A DNA stretch of 64,000 bases from Sphingobacteriaceae bacterium (GTDB taxonomy: Bacteria; Bacteroidota; Bacteroidia; Sphingobacteriales; Sphingobacteriaceae), in contig JAGIAD010000009.1 in assembly GCA_017745075.1 (NCBI GenBank), positions 62,001-126,000 on the forward strand. The letters are read 5' to 3'. Below, one piece after another: positions 8,967-18,128 of the stretch (its first letter is position 1; every line of letters begins with the position of its first letter). The notes beneath the pieces are model-generated. The model did no database searches. It had not been told where the DNA came from and saw only the letters and a program-made list of their open reading frames with translations. The translations under genes were made by a program, and so were the position numbers.

Positions 8967-10379
8967 ATGAAAATAGAACAGATATATACAGGTTGCCTGG
9001 CAGAAGCCGCTTATTACATTGAAAGTGATGGTGAAGCTGCAATTATTGATCCTTTGAGAGAAGTTGCCACCTATTTAAAGAAAGCAGAAAAAGCTGGCGC
9101 TACCATTAAATATATTTTCGAAACGCATTTTCATGCAGATTTTGTTTCCGGCCATGTAGATCTGGCAGAGAAATCCGGTGCCGAAATTATCTACGGACCA
9201 ACTGCCAAAACCGAATTTAAATCGCATATCGCTAAGGATGGCGAGCAGTTTAAAATTGGTAAGGTAACCATAACTGCGCTGCATACACCTGGGCATACTT
9301 TAGAATCAACCACTTATCTCCTCACCGACGAAAATGGAAAAGATCATTGCATTTTTAGCGGTGATACCTTATTTATCGGTGATGTTGGCCGACCTGATTT
9401 AGCACAAAAAGGTCATTTAACGATGGATGACCTGGCCGGAATGCTTTACGATTCATTAAACGAAAAGATAAAACCTTTAGCTGATGATGTAATTGTTTAC
9501 CCGGCTCATGGCGCCGGCTCTGCCTGTGGTAAGAGCATGAGCAAGGAAACTTTTGATACCTTAGGGCATCAGAAACAGGTTAATTATGCTTTAAAGGCAG
9601 AAACAAAAGAACAGTTTATTGCAGAGGTTACCGATGGTATTATGCCTCCGCCACAATATTTTGCTAAAAATGCAGCCATTAATAAAGGTGGGGTAGAAAG
9701 CATTGATGAGGTGTACGAAAAAGGGCTAAATGCCTTAAGTCCTCAGCAATTTGAAGATTTGGCCAACCAAACCGGTGCCATTATGCTCGATACCCGCGAT
9801 CCGCAGGTTTTTGCAAAAGGTTTTATCCCAAATTCGATCAATATTGGTTTAAACGGACAGTTTGCACCTTGGGTTGGTGCTTTAATTAGTGATTTACAGC
9901 AACCAATTTTACTGATTACAGATCAGGGTAAAGAAGAAGAAACCATTACCCGCTTAACTCGTGTAGGATATGATAATACCATTGGTTATCTAGATGGTGG
10001 TTTCGAAAGATGGAATGCGGCGGGCAAAGAAACAGATACCATTGAATCTATATCGGCCGATACTTTTGAGCAGGTTGTATCAAATGGAGAAATTACAGCG
10101 CTTGATGTGCGTAAACCAGGCGAATATGAAGCAGAACACCTGGAGTTTACATTGAGCCGTCCGTTAGACTTTATTAACGACTGGATGGGAGAAATCAATC
10201 CAAAAGATACCTATTACATTCATTGTGCCGGTGGTTACCGCTCAATGATTGCTGCCTCGATCTTAAAATCCCGTGGTGTAGAAAATGTAATAGATATTGC
10301 CGGAGGCTATGGTGCAATTAAAAATACAGGTTTAAAAAGAACCGATTTCGCCTGCCCAAGTAAAGTAATGAAAGTATAA
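8967..10379 (+). CDS. CstB-like persulfide dioxygenase: MBL domain plus two rhodanese domains
   Basis: Probable sulfide/persulfide detoxification enzyme. Residues 1-250 form an ETHE1-type metallo-beta-lactamase domain: HFHADFVSGH (54-63), HTPGH (106-110), SGDTLFIGDVGRPDL (131-145), VYPAHGAGSACG. Two rhodanese modules follow. The first (about 255-355) has LITDQGKEEE at the active loop with no cysteine, so it is probably a non-catalytic pseudo-rhodanese; the second (about 360-470) has the active loop HCAGGYRS with Cys420. This MBL/pseudo-rhodanese/rhodanese order matches Staphylococcus CstB as I recall it. The YpdA-type reductase follows 85 bp downstream, which fits a role in low-molecular-weight persulfide handling (inference). 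Confidence 0.88.
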   Translation: MKIEQIYTGCLAEAAYYIESDGEAAIIDPLREVATYLKKAEKAGATIKYIFETHFHADFVSGHVDLAEKSGAEIIYGPTAKTEFKSHIAKDGEQFKIGKVTITALHTPGHTLESTTYLLTDENGKDHCIFSGDTLFIGDVGRPDLAQKGHLTMDDLAGMLYDSLNEKIKPLADDVIVYPAHGAGSACGKSMSKETFDTLGHQKQVNYALKAETKEQFIAEVTDGIMPPPQYFAKNAAINKGGVESIDEVYEKGLNALSPQQFEDLANQTGAIMLDTRDPQVFAKGFIPNSINIGLNGQFAPWVGALISDLQQPILLITDQGKEEETITRLTRVGYDNTIGYLDGGFERWNAAGKETDTIESISADTFEQVVSNGEITALDVRKPGEYEAEHLEFTLSRPLDFINDWMGEINPKDTYYIHCAGGYRSMIAASILKSRGVENVIDIAGGYGAIKNTGLKRTDFACPSKVMKV

Positions 10380-10388
10380 TAAAAGCAA

Positions 10389-10448
10389 TTGTCACATTGA
10401 GCTTATCGAAATGCAATTAAGATGCTTCAACAGGCTCAGAATGACAAC
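10389..10448. repeat. Palindromic GTCACATTGAGC / GCTCAGAATGAC element
   Basis: An imperfect inverted repeat: TTGTCACATTGAGCTTATCGAA against TTCAACAGGCTCAGAATGACAA read on the other strand. It belongs to the same family as elements at 40309 and 42837 in this window. It fills the gap between the CstB-like and YpdA genes and could form a strong RNA hairpin. Confidence 0.7.
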
Positions 10449-10464
10449 TTAAGATATAACCATT

Positions 10465-11430
10465 TTGGCAAATCAATATCATTACGACGTATTAATTATA
10501 GGTGCCGGCCCGATAGGGATGGCCTGTGCAATTGAAGCCCAAAAAGAGAACCTAAGCTATGTAATTGTTGAGAAAGGTGCTTTGGTTAACAGTTTGTTCA
10601 ATTATCCTGTATTTATGACCTTTTTTTCTACTTCTCAAAAGCTGGAAATTGGAGGAGTACCATTTGTAACGATTAGTCCGAAGCCCAACAGAAATGAAGC
10701 AGTTGAATACTACCGTCGCGTTGCAGAAAAATTTGATTTAAATATCCATCTTTTCGAAAGGGTGCAACAGGTGCTTAAAAACGGCCATGATGTTTTCGAA
10801 GTCAAAACCTCTAAAACGAATTATACTGCAAATCATGTGATCATTGCAACAGGTTTTTATGATGTTCCCTTATTAATGGGGGTACCAGGAGAAGATTTAC
10901 CAAAAGTAACGCATTATTATAAAGATCCGCATTTATATGCCTTCCAGAATGTGGTTGTAGTTGGTGCCAATAATTCTGGTGTTGATGCTGCTTTAGAAAC
11001 TTATCGGAAAGGTGCTAACGTAACAATGGTAGTGAGGAGTAGCGAACTTGGTCCTCATGTGAAATACTGGGTGCGACCCGATATCCAGAACAGGATTAAA
11101 GAGGGAGAGATTAAAGCACTTTTCAATTCAGAACTGGTTGAAATACGGGATGGTGAGGTTGATATTAAAACACCCGAAGGAATAAAAACCATACCGAACG
11201 ATTTTGTAATTGCCATGACGGGTTATCAACCGGATTTTTCAATGTTGAGGAAATTCGGCATCGACCTGCCCGAAAGCCTTTGCCCGGTATATAATGAAGA
11301 AACCATGGAAACCAATGTAAAAGGTTTGTACCTGGCGGGTGTGGTTTGTGGTGGATTAGATACGCACAAACTTTTTATCGAAAACTCCAGGGTACACGCC
11401 GAAATGATTGTGAAAGATATTGTAGGTTAG
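10465..11430 (+). CDS. ypdA: YpdA-family FAD/NAD(P)H disulfide reductase (putative bacillithiol disulfide reductase)
   Basis: In Firmicutes YpdA (Bdr) reduces oxidised bacillithiol using NADPH. 321 residues with two dinucleotide-binding motifs: GAGPIGMA (13-20, FAD) and VVVGANNSGVDAALE (164-178, NADPH), plus family blocks NYPVFMTFFSTS and FVIAMTGYQPDF. There is no CxxC, as expected for YpdA. The first motif reads GPIG, where Staphylococcus aureus YpdA has GPCG with the proposed active-site Cys14, so that cysteine is Ile here; Cys21 is the nearest. The start codon is TTG (10465-10467); no in-frame ATG is suitably placed. A bacilliredoxin gene lies at 46231. Family confidence is high; the exact substrate is inferred. 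Confidence 0.88.
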   Translation: MANQYHYDVLIIGAGPIGMACAIEAQKENLSYVIVEKGALVNSLFNYPVFMTFFSTSQKLEIGGVPFVTISPKPNRNEAVEYYRRVAEKFDLNIHLFERVQQVLKNGHDVFEVKTSKTNYTANHVIIATGFYDVPLLMGVPGEDLPKVTHYYKDPHLYAFQNVVVVGANNSGVDAALETYRKGANVTMVVRSSELGPHVKYWVRPDIQNRIKEGEIKALFNSELVEIRDGEVDIKTPEGIKTIPNDFVIAMTGYQPDFSMLRKFGIDLPESLCPVYNEETMETNVKGLYLAGVVCGGLDTHKLFIENSRVHAEMIVKDIVG

Positions 11431-11505
11431 TATCTTACGGAATGTAGCCTGGCAGGATTAGTAATAGGATAACTCCATGAATCTATAAGACTTTTTCCTA
11501 ATGTA

Positions 11506-11572
11506 ATGCGTCATGCTGAACTTGTTTCAGCATCTTTACTACATGGACCCTGAAATAAATTCAGGGTGACGA
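11506..11572. repeat. CATGCTGAAC / CCCTGAA-hairpin repeat
   Basis: Contains GCTGAACTTGTTTCAGC and then the hairpin CCCTGAA-ATAAA-TTCAGGG (11548-11566) followed by TGACG. The word from 11546 to 11571 recurs exactly at 46940-46965. Placed between the convergent ypdA and hydrolase genes, where it may terminate transcription. Confidence 0.65.
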
Positions 11573-11593
11573 CCATTGATTGATAAAATTTAA

Positions 11594-12586
11594 TTAACGA
11601 ATCGGAACTTTCAACGTACTTTCTACAAAACTTTCAATCGCGTTTTCTACACCCGGCAAATCTTTCGAAGTAATATACGAGCCCATTACATGGTTACCTG
11701 CATGGGGTATGGCTACTTTTCTTTTTAAATTGTCTGGTGTGCCCAGTTCATCGAACATTTTCAGCATGGCATCTACGCGAACAACGGGATCCTGTTCGAG
11801 TTCATTTTTGTAGTAATAAAGCATCAACACAGGCTGTTTTACTTTTTTGAAAGTCTTTTTTACCATGGTGCTCTCTATAAATTCTTCGAGTTCTACCAGC
11901 GATTCGAGGCGGTAATTGGTGTACCAGTATTTTTTATATTCTTCTGTACGGTCGTCTACTTTACGTTCATCACCTCCAACCACTCTTCTGGCAATCTGTA
12001 ATCCCCAGGGATTGTTTAAAAGCCAGGCGTTTTTATCGTTAATGGCCACATTTGGCGACAATAAGATTAAACTATTAATTTCGGGATAGGTTGCTGCCAG
12101 TTTTAAAGCCACAGTACCACCTGTAGAGGTACCCACTAAAATTACTTTTTTACCGAGTTTTTTGCCAATGGCATAAGCCTGTTTACTGGTTTCCCAAAGA
12201 CGGTCGGCGGTAAAATATTGCATGGGTGCCAAGGTATCGATACCATGATCGGCCAGGCGGGCCAGGTATAAATTGGCATGCAGTGCTTTGGCCAGGTTTA
12301 AATGTACAGGGTTGGCTTCTGTTTTTGATGCCGAAAAACCATGCAGGTAAACAATAGCATATTCAGTTTGATGGTGAAGTGTATCGGCCCACACAATTTC
12401 AGCTTCGTTGCCTGGTTTTATCTTGTGCATGGATTCGATGCTGGCTACATAACCGTCCAAGTCATCCAGATCGGGTACCTTAGTGAGTGCCTCGCTAAAT
12501 ACCGGCTTTTTGGGTTTGGGCCCTAATAAATAACCTGCAATAATAAATGCCGATAGGCCTATAATTACTTTGTAGCGTTTTTTCAT
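11594..12586 (-). CDS. Alpha/beta hydrolase (lipase/esterase-like), membrane-anchored
   Basis: 330 residues. The N-terminus is a short positive stretch followed by one hydrophobic segment (about residues 6-22, VIIGLSAFIIAGYLL), suggesting a membrane anchor or uncleaved signal. The alpha/beta-hydrolase core has the oxyanion region VYLHGFSASK (about 75-84), the nucleophile elbow GTSTGG (Ser in G-x-S-x-G), a late Asp region and AGNHVMGSY supplying the catalytic His. The substrate is unknown; a serine esterase or lipase role is likely. It converges with ypdA and has no operon partner. Confidence 0.82.
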   Translation of the reverse strand: MKKRYKVIIGLSAFIIAGYLLGPKPKKPVFSEALTKVPDLDDLDGYVASIESMHKIKPGNEAEIVWADTLHHQTEYAIVYLHGFSASKTEANPVHLNLAKALHANLYLARLADHGIDTLAPMQYFTADRLWETSKQAYAIGKKLGKKVILVGTSTGGTVALKLAATYPEINSLILLSPNVAINDKNAWLLNNPWGLQIARRVVGGDERKVDDRTEEYKKYWYTNYRLESLVELEEFIESTMVKKTFKKVKQPVLMLYYYKNELEQDPVVRVDAMLKMFDELGTPDNLKRKVAIPHAGNHVMGSYITSKDLPGVENAIESFVESTLKVPIR

Positions 12587-12670
12587 TCCATTAAATATTG
12601 GTTTAAATGTAAAATTTGAATTTAAATAAAGCTAATTTTTAAGCGGATTAATTGACCTATTGAGGGGTTT

Positions 12671-12735
12671 TTAACCACAGATGCACACAGGTAGACACGG
12701 ATTTTATCTGTGTGCATCTTTTTATCTGTGGTTAA
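12671..12735. repeat. Long palindrome TTAACCACAGATGCACACAG
   Basis: Outer arms TTAACCACAGAT / ATCTGTGGTTAA (12671-12682, 12724-12735) and inner arms ATGCACACAG / CTGTGTGCAT (12681-12690, 12708-12717). The ACCACAGA theme recurs at 26553, 35501 and 35621. It lies between divergently transcribed genes, so it is not simply a terminator. Confidence 0.75.
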
Positions 12736-12872
12736 ATTATGATTAGCTGTGTGGAAGCATGGGTATGAGGAATATAGGCAATAGCAGGCTAAGGATGCTA
12801 AAGATTGCTATCACTTGCTTTTCAAATCCTTAATAATAAGATGGCAGATTACCTTTTTATGGGAAATTAGTT

Positions 12873-12880
12873 TAAGTTTG
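12873..12880 (+). promoter_or_regulatory. Putative Bacteroidota -7 box, TAAGTTTG
   Basis: Matches the TAnnTTTG consensus and ends 21 bases before the ATG at 12902. A clear TTTG -33 box is not visible. It supports 12902, not the in-frame ATG at 12815, as the start of the polyprenyl synthase. Confidence 0.5.
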
Positions 12881-12901
12881 CAATCAAAATTTTTCGACTT
12901 A

Positions 12902-13873
12902 ATGCCGGGAATCGAACAGATAAAAACACCTATAGCTGCTGATATTAAAGCGTTTGAAAAAACCTTTAAGGAATCGATGCATAGCGACGCACCGTTGCTG
13001 GATAGGATTACCCATTATATTGTAAAGCAAAAAGGCAAACAAATGCGGCCGATGTTCGTGTTTTTTGCGGCCAAACTGTGCGGCGGAATTACAGCATCGA
13101 CCCACCGTGGTGCGGCTTTGGTTGAGCTTTTACATACCGCTACCCTGGTGCACGATGATGTGGTAGATAATGCTTATGAACGCCGTGGTTTTTTCTCCAT
13201 TAATGCTTTATGGAAAAATAAGATTGCCGTTCTGGTTGGCGATTACCTGTTGGCTAAAGGATTATTGCTTTCGGTAAACAATAACGAACACCGTTTGTTA
13301 CAAATAGTATCGGAAGCAGTAAAACAGATGAGCGAGGGTGAGCTGCTGCAGGTGGAAAAAGTGCGGAGAATGGACATTTCGGAGGATTTATATTTTGATG
13401 TGATCCGTCAGAAAACAGCTTCGTTAATTGCTTCATGCTGTGCTGCGGGGGCGGCTTCGGCAGGTGCTGATGATGCCACGATAGAAAAAATGCGTCTGTT
13501 TGGCGAAAAAGTAGGCATTGCCTTTCAGATTAAAGATGATACCTTCGATTTTGGAACCGACGATGTAGGTAAACCTTTGGGTATCGATATTAAAGAGAAG
13601 AAAGTAACACTACCTTTAATTTATGCCTTAAATAAGGCCGAAAAAGGTGTGCGTAAAAAGATGATTAACCTGGTGAAAAACCACCAGGATGATCCGGTTA
13701 AAATTCAGCAGATTATTGATTTCGTAAATGCTCACGAAGGTGTTTATTACGCAAACCAGAAAATGTTGGAGTACCAGAATGAAGCATTTGCTATTCTGCA
13801 CAGCTTTGATGCAGGTGAGGCACGAACGGGTTTGGAGCAGCTTGTACTGTACACCACAGAACGTAAAAAATAA
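12902..13873 (+). CDS. Polyprenyl (trans-isoprenyl) diphosphate synthase
   Basis: Condenses isopentenyl diphosphate onto allylic diphosphates, probably for the menaquinone side chain. From the ATG at 12902 it has 323 residues, the normal size. The first Asp-rich motif is HDDVVDNAYERRG (DDVVD at 85-89) and the second is KDDTFDFGTDDVGKPLG. GKQMRPMFVFFAAKL holds the pyrophosphate-binding residues. The residue five before DDVVD is Ala, which usually goes with long-chain products (inference). An in-frame ATG lies 29 codons upstream, but it would precede the -7 box at 12873. The stop overlaps the start of the TerC gene (TAATG), so the two are probably translationally coupled. Confidence 0.92.
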   Translation: MPGIEQIKTPIAADIKAFEKTFKESMHSDAPLLDRITHYIVKQKGKQMRPMFVFFAAKLCGGITASTHRGAALVELLHTATLVHDDVVDNAYERRGFFSINALWKNKIAVLVGDYLLAKGLLLSVNNNEHRLLQIVSEAVKQMSEGELLQVEKVRRMDISEDLYFDVIRQKTASLIASCCAAGAASAGADDATIEKMRLFGEKVGIAFQIKDDTFDFGTDDVGKPLGIDIKEKKVTLPLIYALNKAEKGVRKKMINLVKNHQDDPVKIQQIIDFVNAHEGVYYANQKMLEYQNEAFAILHSFDAGEARTGLEQLVLYTTERKK

Positions 13874-14928
13874 TGGGTAACGAATTACTTTTTAGCTTAG
13901 GTTTTTTACTTTTCATTGCATTGATCCTTGCTTTAGACTTAGGTCTGTTTAGCAGGAAAGAACATGTGGTGAGCTTAAAACAGGCTGGGGTAATGAGTTT
14001 GGTTATGGTGGCGCTGGCCATCGGTTTTTATTTTATCCTGTTAACAGAGGGACATCAGCTTCACGGGATCAAAGATTTTGCACATCTACAGGAAATTGTA
14101 ACCAAACACCAGCACCATATTAAGCTTATTCCGAATGATTTTGAAGGGAGTTTAGTAGTTTATAAACAAAACCTTGGATTGGAGTTTTTAACTGGCTACG
14201 TTATCGAATATGCCCTTTCGGTTGATAATATTTTTGTAATTGTACTGATTTTCTCTGCCTTTGCAGTTGAAGAAAAGTATTATCACCGCGTATTGTTCTG
14301 GGGGATATTGGGTGCCATCATCATGCGTTTCATCTTCATTTTTGTAGGTGCGGCTTTGATTACCAAATTTGCATGGATCCTGTATGTTTTTGGTGTTTTC
14401 CTGGTTTTTACGGGTATAAGGATGCTCTTAAGCAAGGAGGGAGATGATAAAATTGATCCTGAAAACCATCCTGTGGTCAGGTGGGCTTCCAAAATATTCT
14501 CGATCCACCCGAAATACGAGGGTAAAAACTTCTTTGTAAAAATAAACCACAAAAGAATGGTTACACCATTGTTTTTGGTATTGTTGATTGTAGAATTTAC
14601 CGATTTGTTATTTGCGGTAGATTCTATCCCGGCAATTTTTGCGGTAACCAAAGACCCTTATATTGTATTTTTCTCTAATATTTTTGCTATCATGGGCTTA
14701 CGGTCTATGTTCTTTTTACTGGTAAATATTATCCATAAATTCCATTACCTGAAAACCGGCCTGGCTTTTTTACTGGCTTTTATTGGTATAAAAATGTTGG
14801 GACATACCTATCTGGAAACATGGGGCTTCAGTACTGAACATTCGTTAATCGTGATTTTGAGCATTTTGGTGATCAGTATTGTGGCATCATTGGTTTTTCC
14901 GAAGAAAAACGTGCATCAGCAACCTTAA
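13873..14928 (+). CDS. TerC/Alx-family integral membrane protein
   Basis: Multi-pass inner-membrane protein of the TerC family, whose members are linked to tellurite resistance, manganese export (Alx) or insertion of exported proteins. 351 residues with about eight or nine membrane helices. Conserved acidic intramembrane motifs are visible: YVIEYALSVDNIFV (about 115-128) and FTDLLFAVDSIPAIF (about 243-257), with FSNIFAIMGLRSMFF after the second. The ATG overlaps the stop of the polyprenyl synthase by one base. No ter cluster is present, so a metal-homeostasis role is at least as likely as tellurite resistance. Confidence 0.92.
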   Translation: MGNELLFSLGFLLFIALILALDLGLFSRKEHVVSLKQAGVMSLVMVALAIGFYFILLTEGHQLHGIKDFAHLQEIVTKHQHHIKLIPNDFEGSLVVYKQNLGLEFLTGYVIEYALSVDNIFVIVLIFSAFAVEEKYYHRVLFWGILGAIIMRFIFIFVGAALITKFAWILYVFGVFLVFTGIRMLLSKEGDDKIDPENHPVVRWASKIFSIHPKYEGKNFFVKINHKRMVTPLFLVLLIVEFTDLLFAVDSIPAIFAVTKDPYIVFFSNIFAIMGLRSMFFLLVNIIHKFHYLKTGLAFLLAFIGIKMLGHTYLETWGFSTEHSLIVILSILVISIVASLVFPKKNVHQQP

Positions 14929-15125
14929 GGCTTTTGCCAAAAATGTTTGCAGCTAAAATTATTTTGACAAGCTGAGCCATCCGTTATGCGGAAGCGGAGC
15001 AAGGTCATCTTAAATTTCCTTTGAATCGATTTTAGCTTTGTATTTGTTCTGCTGATTTATTATTTTGCTTTACTGGTTATTCAAATCCTTGAATGCTCAG
15101 CTAGCCTCGCTAATTTTTATACATT

Positions 15126-15761
15126 ATGATACCTTTCAGTAATTTACTTATTTTTTCTTTGGCGGCATTGGTTTTGGTTGTGAGTCCGGGCCCTAACATG
15201 TTATACCTCATTTCCAGATCTATAACCCAAGGTAGGCGTGCAGGACTAATTTCTTTGGCAGGGGTAATCTGTGGCTTTCTTTTCCACATTGTGATGGTAT
15301 CTTTTGGTTTAACAGCAGTGCTTTTTGCAGTACCCTATGCTTATGATACTCTGAAGATTCTAGGGGTATTATACTTACTATATCTGGCCTACCAGGCAGT
15401 AAAGCCAAACGGCAAAAGTGTTTTCGAAACTACGCAAAATCTACCGCATGATAAACCGTCTAAATTATTCAGTATCGGTTTTTTAACGAATGTATTGAAC
15501 CCCAAGGTAGCCGTGTTCTATCTGTCGTTTTTCCCTCAATTTATAAAATCCGAATACGGCTCTGTTATGACCCAAAGTTTGCAGCTAGGTGTTACACAGG
15601 TTTTAGTGAGTTTTACGGTTAATTTAATCATTGTGCTTTCTGCTTCAAAAGTAGCGGTGTTTTTTGCCAAAACTCTAAAGTGGGTTAAAGTTCAAAAATG
15701 GTTTATGGCAAGTGTGTTAATGGGGCTGGCTTTTAAAATGGCGTTTACAAAAGCAAAATAA
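15126..15761 (+). CDS. LysE/RhtB-family amino-acid exporter
   Basis: Inner-membrane exporter of 211 residues with about five or six helices, normal for LysE/RhtB. The family signature is visible at the N-terminus: VVSPGPNMLYLISRSITQGRRAG (about residues 19-41 overall), then LGVLYLLYLAYQAVKP, and FLTNVLNPKVAVFYLSFFPQF in the second half. The substrate (threonine, homoserine, lysine or others) cannot be inferred. It stands alone in the same direction as its neighbours. Confidence 0.88.
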   Translation: MIPFSNLLIFSLAALVLVVSPGPNMLYLISRSITQGRRAGLISLAGVICGFLFHIVMVSFGLTAVLFAVPYAYDTLKILGVLYLLYLAYQAVKPNGKSVFETTQNLPHDKPSKLFSIGFLTNVLNPKVAVFYLSFFPQFIKSEYGSVMTQSLQLGVTQVLVSFTVNLIIVLSASKVAVFFAKTLKWVKVQKWFMASVLMGLAFKMAFTKAK

Positions 15762-15820
15762 ACGTTACAGCTGGCAATCTCTGCCGAAAATTTGTACTTT
15801 CAGCAGATAAACTGAACTTC

Positions 15821-17269
15821 ATGAAATACCTTTTCTCCACAGCCCTTCTTTGTACCACTTTGTTGGCCAGCGCGCAGGATAAATTCGGCGATGTTTTTGC
15901 AAAAATCAATGCTGATGTACAACAAAACTCAAAAGCTTATCAAACGCTTAAATATGAAACCGAAACCATCGGTCACCGTTTAACAGGCTCTGCGAATGGG
16001 GCAAAGGCTGAGCAATATGCTTTCGATTTATTAAAATCTTACGGCTGCACAGTGAAATTTCAACCTTTTGAAGTAGAAAGCTGGGCCAGAAAAAGCATCA
16101 GTGTAGAAATTGGTAATGATAAAAACAGTTTGACTAAAATGAAAGCTGTTACGCTGGCACATTCGCCCGTGAAAGCAGATATTACCGGCGAAATTGTAGA
16201 TGCTGGCAACGGATTGGAAGCAGATTACCAGGCGAATCTGGAAAAGTTTAAAGGTAAAATTGCATTGATTTATCTGGGCGTGCTGCCGGGCTCCCCTGCG
16301 GGGACCAAATCGTTACACCGCTCAGAGAAAACCGCTATTGCTACAAAATACGGCGCAACCGGTGTGATGATTATTAACACGGTAAAGGGTGGTGTGCTTC
16401 TTACCGGAACTGCTTCCGTAACCGGTAAACTGATCCCGATACCCGCTGTTTGTATCGGTTTGGAAGATGGAATGGCGTTAAAAGAAAAAATTAAATCACA
16501 GCCACAGATTGCCCATATCGCCATGACGAATTTTTCGGGTTTGATCAAAGCCCGCAATGTGGTGGCTACTTTTAAAGGCACTGAACTGCCAAAAGATAAA
16601 ATTGTTGTTGGCGGGCACTTGGATAGCTGGGATCTGGCAACTGGCGCCATCGATAATGGAATTGGCTCTTTTGCCATTATGGATATGGCCCGGACCTTTA
16701 AAAAACTGAATTTAAAAACCAAACGTACGGTAGAGTTTGTATTGTTTATGGGAGAAGAGCAGGGCTTGCTGGGCTCTAAAGCTTATATTGACCAGGCTAA
16801 AAAAGATGGAACCTTAAACCAGGTAAAGTTTATGCTAAACTACGATATGACCAACGACCCGAAAGGCTTCTCTACTTCGCGGGCTGAGATGAAAGATCTG
16901 TTTACTGCCTGGGGCGCTGATGTTGTAAAAATTGATACAGGTTTCAAAAATCTGTTTAACGCCGGTGCGGGTTTACATAGCGATCATCAGCCGTTTATGT
17001 TAGAAGGTATTCCTACGGGCGGCGGTTTTGGTGGCAAATTGCCAAATAACTCGGGACCATTTTATCACTCTGATGGCGATAGTTTTAAATTGGTTGATGA
17101 GCAGGAACTTAAAAATACAGTGCGTTACAGTGCAATGTTGACTTATGCACTCGCCAATACACCGAAAATCCCTGTAGGTGTTCAGGGTGAGGAAGAATTA
17201 AGGGCCTTTTTGGAGTCGCAGAATTTAAAAGAGCCGTTAACGATAGCGGGAGAGTGGCGCTGGAAGTAA
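15821..17269 (+). CDS. Secreted M28-family zinc peptidase (Q-type carboxypeptidase/aminopeptidase)
   Basis: Exported di-zinc exopeptidase. A signal peptide MKYLFSTALLCTTLLASAQ precedes the mature chain. A PA-like insert (about 120-235) contains GTKSLHRSEKTAIATKYGA. The M28 metal site appears in order: GGHLDSWD (His), GAIDNG (bridging Asp), FMGEEQGLLGS (catalytic Glu then ligand Glu), NYDMTND (Asp) and YHSDGDS (His). The closest characterised proteins by layout are plasma glutamate carboxypeptidase-like enzymes, which release amino acids from peptides. Monocistronic by context. A second, more divergent M28 peptidase is at 55388. Confidence 0.92.
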   Translation: MKYLFSTALLCTTLLASAQDKFGDVFAKINADVQQNSKAYQTLKYETETIGHRLTGSANGAKAEQYAFDLLKSYGCTVKFQPFEVESWARKSISVEIGNDKNSLTKMKAVTLAHSPVKADITGEIVDAGNGLEADYQANLEKFKGKIALIYLGVLPGSPAGTKSLHRSEKTAIATKYGATGVMIINTVKGGVLLTGTASVTGKLIPIPAVCIGLEDGMALKEKIKSQPQIAHIAMTNFSGLIKARNVVATFKGTELPKDKIVVGGHLDSWDLATGAIDNGIGSFAIMDMARTFKKLNLKTKRTVEFVLFMGEEQGLLGSKAYIDQAKKDGTLNQVKFMLNYDMTNDPKGFSTSRAEMKDLFTAWGADVVKIDTGFKNLFNAGAGLHSDHQPFMLEGIPTGGGFGGKLPNNSGPFYHSDGDSFKLVDEQELKNTVRYSAMLTYALANTPKIPVGVQGEEELRAFLESQNLKEPLTIAGEWRWK

Positions 17270-17361
17270 CCTGCGGTTTGATTTCTTGCTTTTCGCTTCA
17301 TGGTAGATTTCACTAAAAGAATGATTTCACCGATTTCTATTCAGCTAATTCGAGTATGATA

Positions 17362-17425
17362 ATTCGTCATTTCGACCATAGTGTCCAGAGGGACTCCTTC
17401 GGAGGAGAAATCTATTTGATTAGTT
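17362..17425. repeat. ATTCGTCATTTCGACC...GGAGAAATCTATTTGA repeat
   Basis: Contains a small hairpin CTCC-TTC-GGAG. The opening ATTCGTCATTTCGA word recurs at 62620, and GGAGAAATCT recurs at 7291. Lies between convergent genes; no coding sense. Confidence 0.55.
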
Positions 17426-17467
17426 CTTAAATCGCTAATTCAATACAGGTGTAAATTGGAACATAAA

Positions 17468-17896
17468 TTATCCGCTAATATAGCTTTCCAATTGCGAAAT
17501 GGTCTGTTTTTGATCGGCAATAATAAATTTTACCACATCGCCAATGGAAACCATTCCTTTTACTTCACCACTTTCTACAACCGGTAAATGGCGGATATGT
17601 TTATCCGTCATCAGCTCCATACAATGATCAATACTGTCGCTAAACTTGATGGTAATGGGGTTAGCCGTCATGGCTTCTTGGATCAGGGTGTCTTTTGATG
17701 ATTTTCCCTGAAGGATGATTTTGCGGGCGTAATCGCGTTCGGTGAAAATGCCACGAAGTTGTTCGCCTTCCATCACCAATACCGCGCTGATATTTTTTTC
17801 TGTCATTACTTTTAAGGCATCCAAAACAGAAATATTTTCAGGTACCGAAATTATAATGGCCTGTTTGGTATCCAGTAAGTGTTTTACGCTTTTCAT
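17468..17896 (-). CDS. Tandem CBS-domain protein
   Basis: 142 residues made of two CBS domains forming one Bateman module: the first around IISVPENISVLDALKVMTEKNISAVLVMEG (about 14-43) and the second around ANPITIKFSDSIDHCMELM and KHIRHLPVVESGEVKGMVSIGDV (about 79-128). GIFTERDYARKI and GMVSIGDVVKF are the usual strand-end motifs. CBS pairs bind adenine nucleotides and usually regulate a partner; no effector domain is fused here and the partner is unknown. Adjacent genes give no clue. Confidence 0.9.
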   Translation of the reverse strand: MKSVKHLLDTKQAIIISVPENISVLDALKVMTEKNISAVLVMEGEQLRGIFTERDYARKIILQGKSSKDTLIQEAMTANPITIKFSDSIDHCMELMTDKHIRHLPVVESGEVKGMVSIGDVVKFIIADQKQTISQLESYISG

Positions 17897-18128
17897 AATT
17901 ATCGATTTGGTTACTACAATTTAATAAATAATTAGCTGGATATCAAAGTTTTATTTTTGGTTGTTCTCGGCCTTACAAACAGCGCACAGTTTTATGTGAC
18001 CTAAACCTGACAGGAACGATAGCCTCCGTCACGATTTTACATCGGGATTCATCGGAGCTATAGTGGATGGCAGGGCCGACCCAACCTAAGAACTACCGGA
18101 TTTGCTTTTCAGAAATAGTTAATAGACG

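Noticed and set aside
12815..12901. Upstream ATG for the polyprenyl synthase
   Set aside because: The extra 29 residues are not family-like and precede the TAAGTTTG -7 box.
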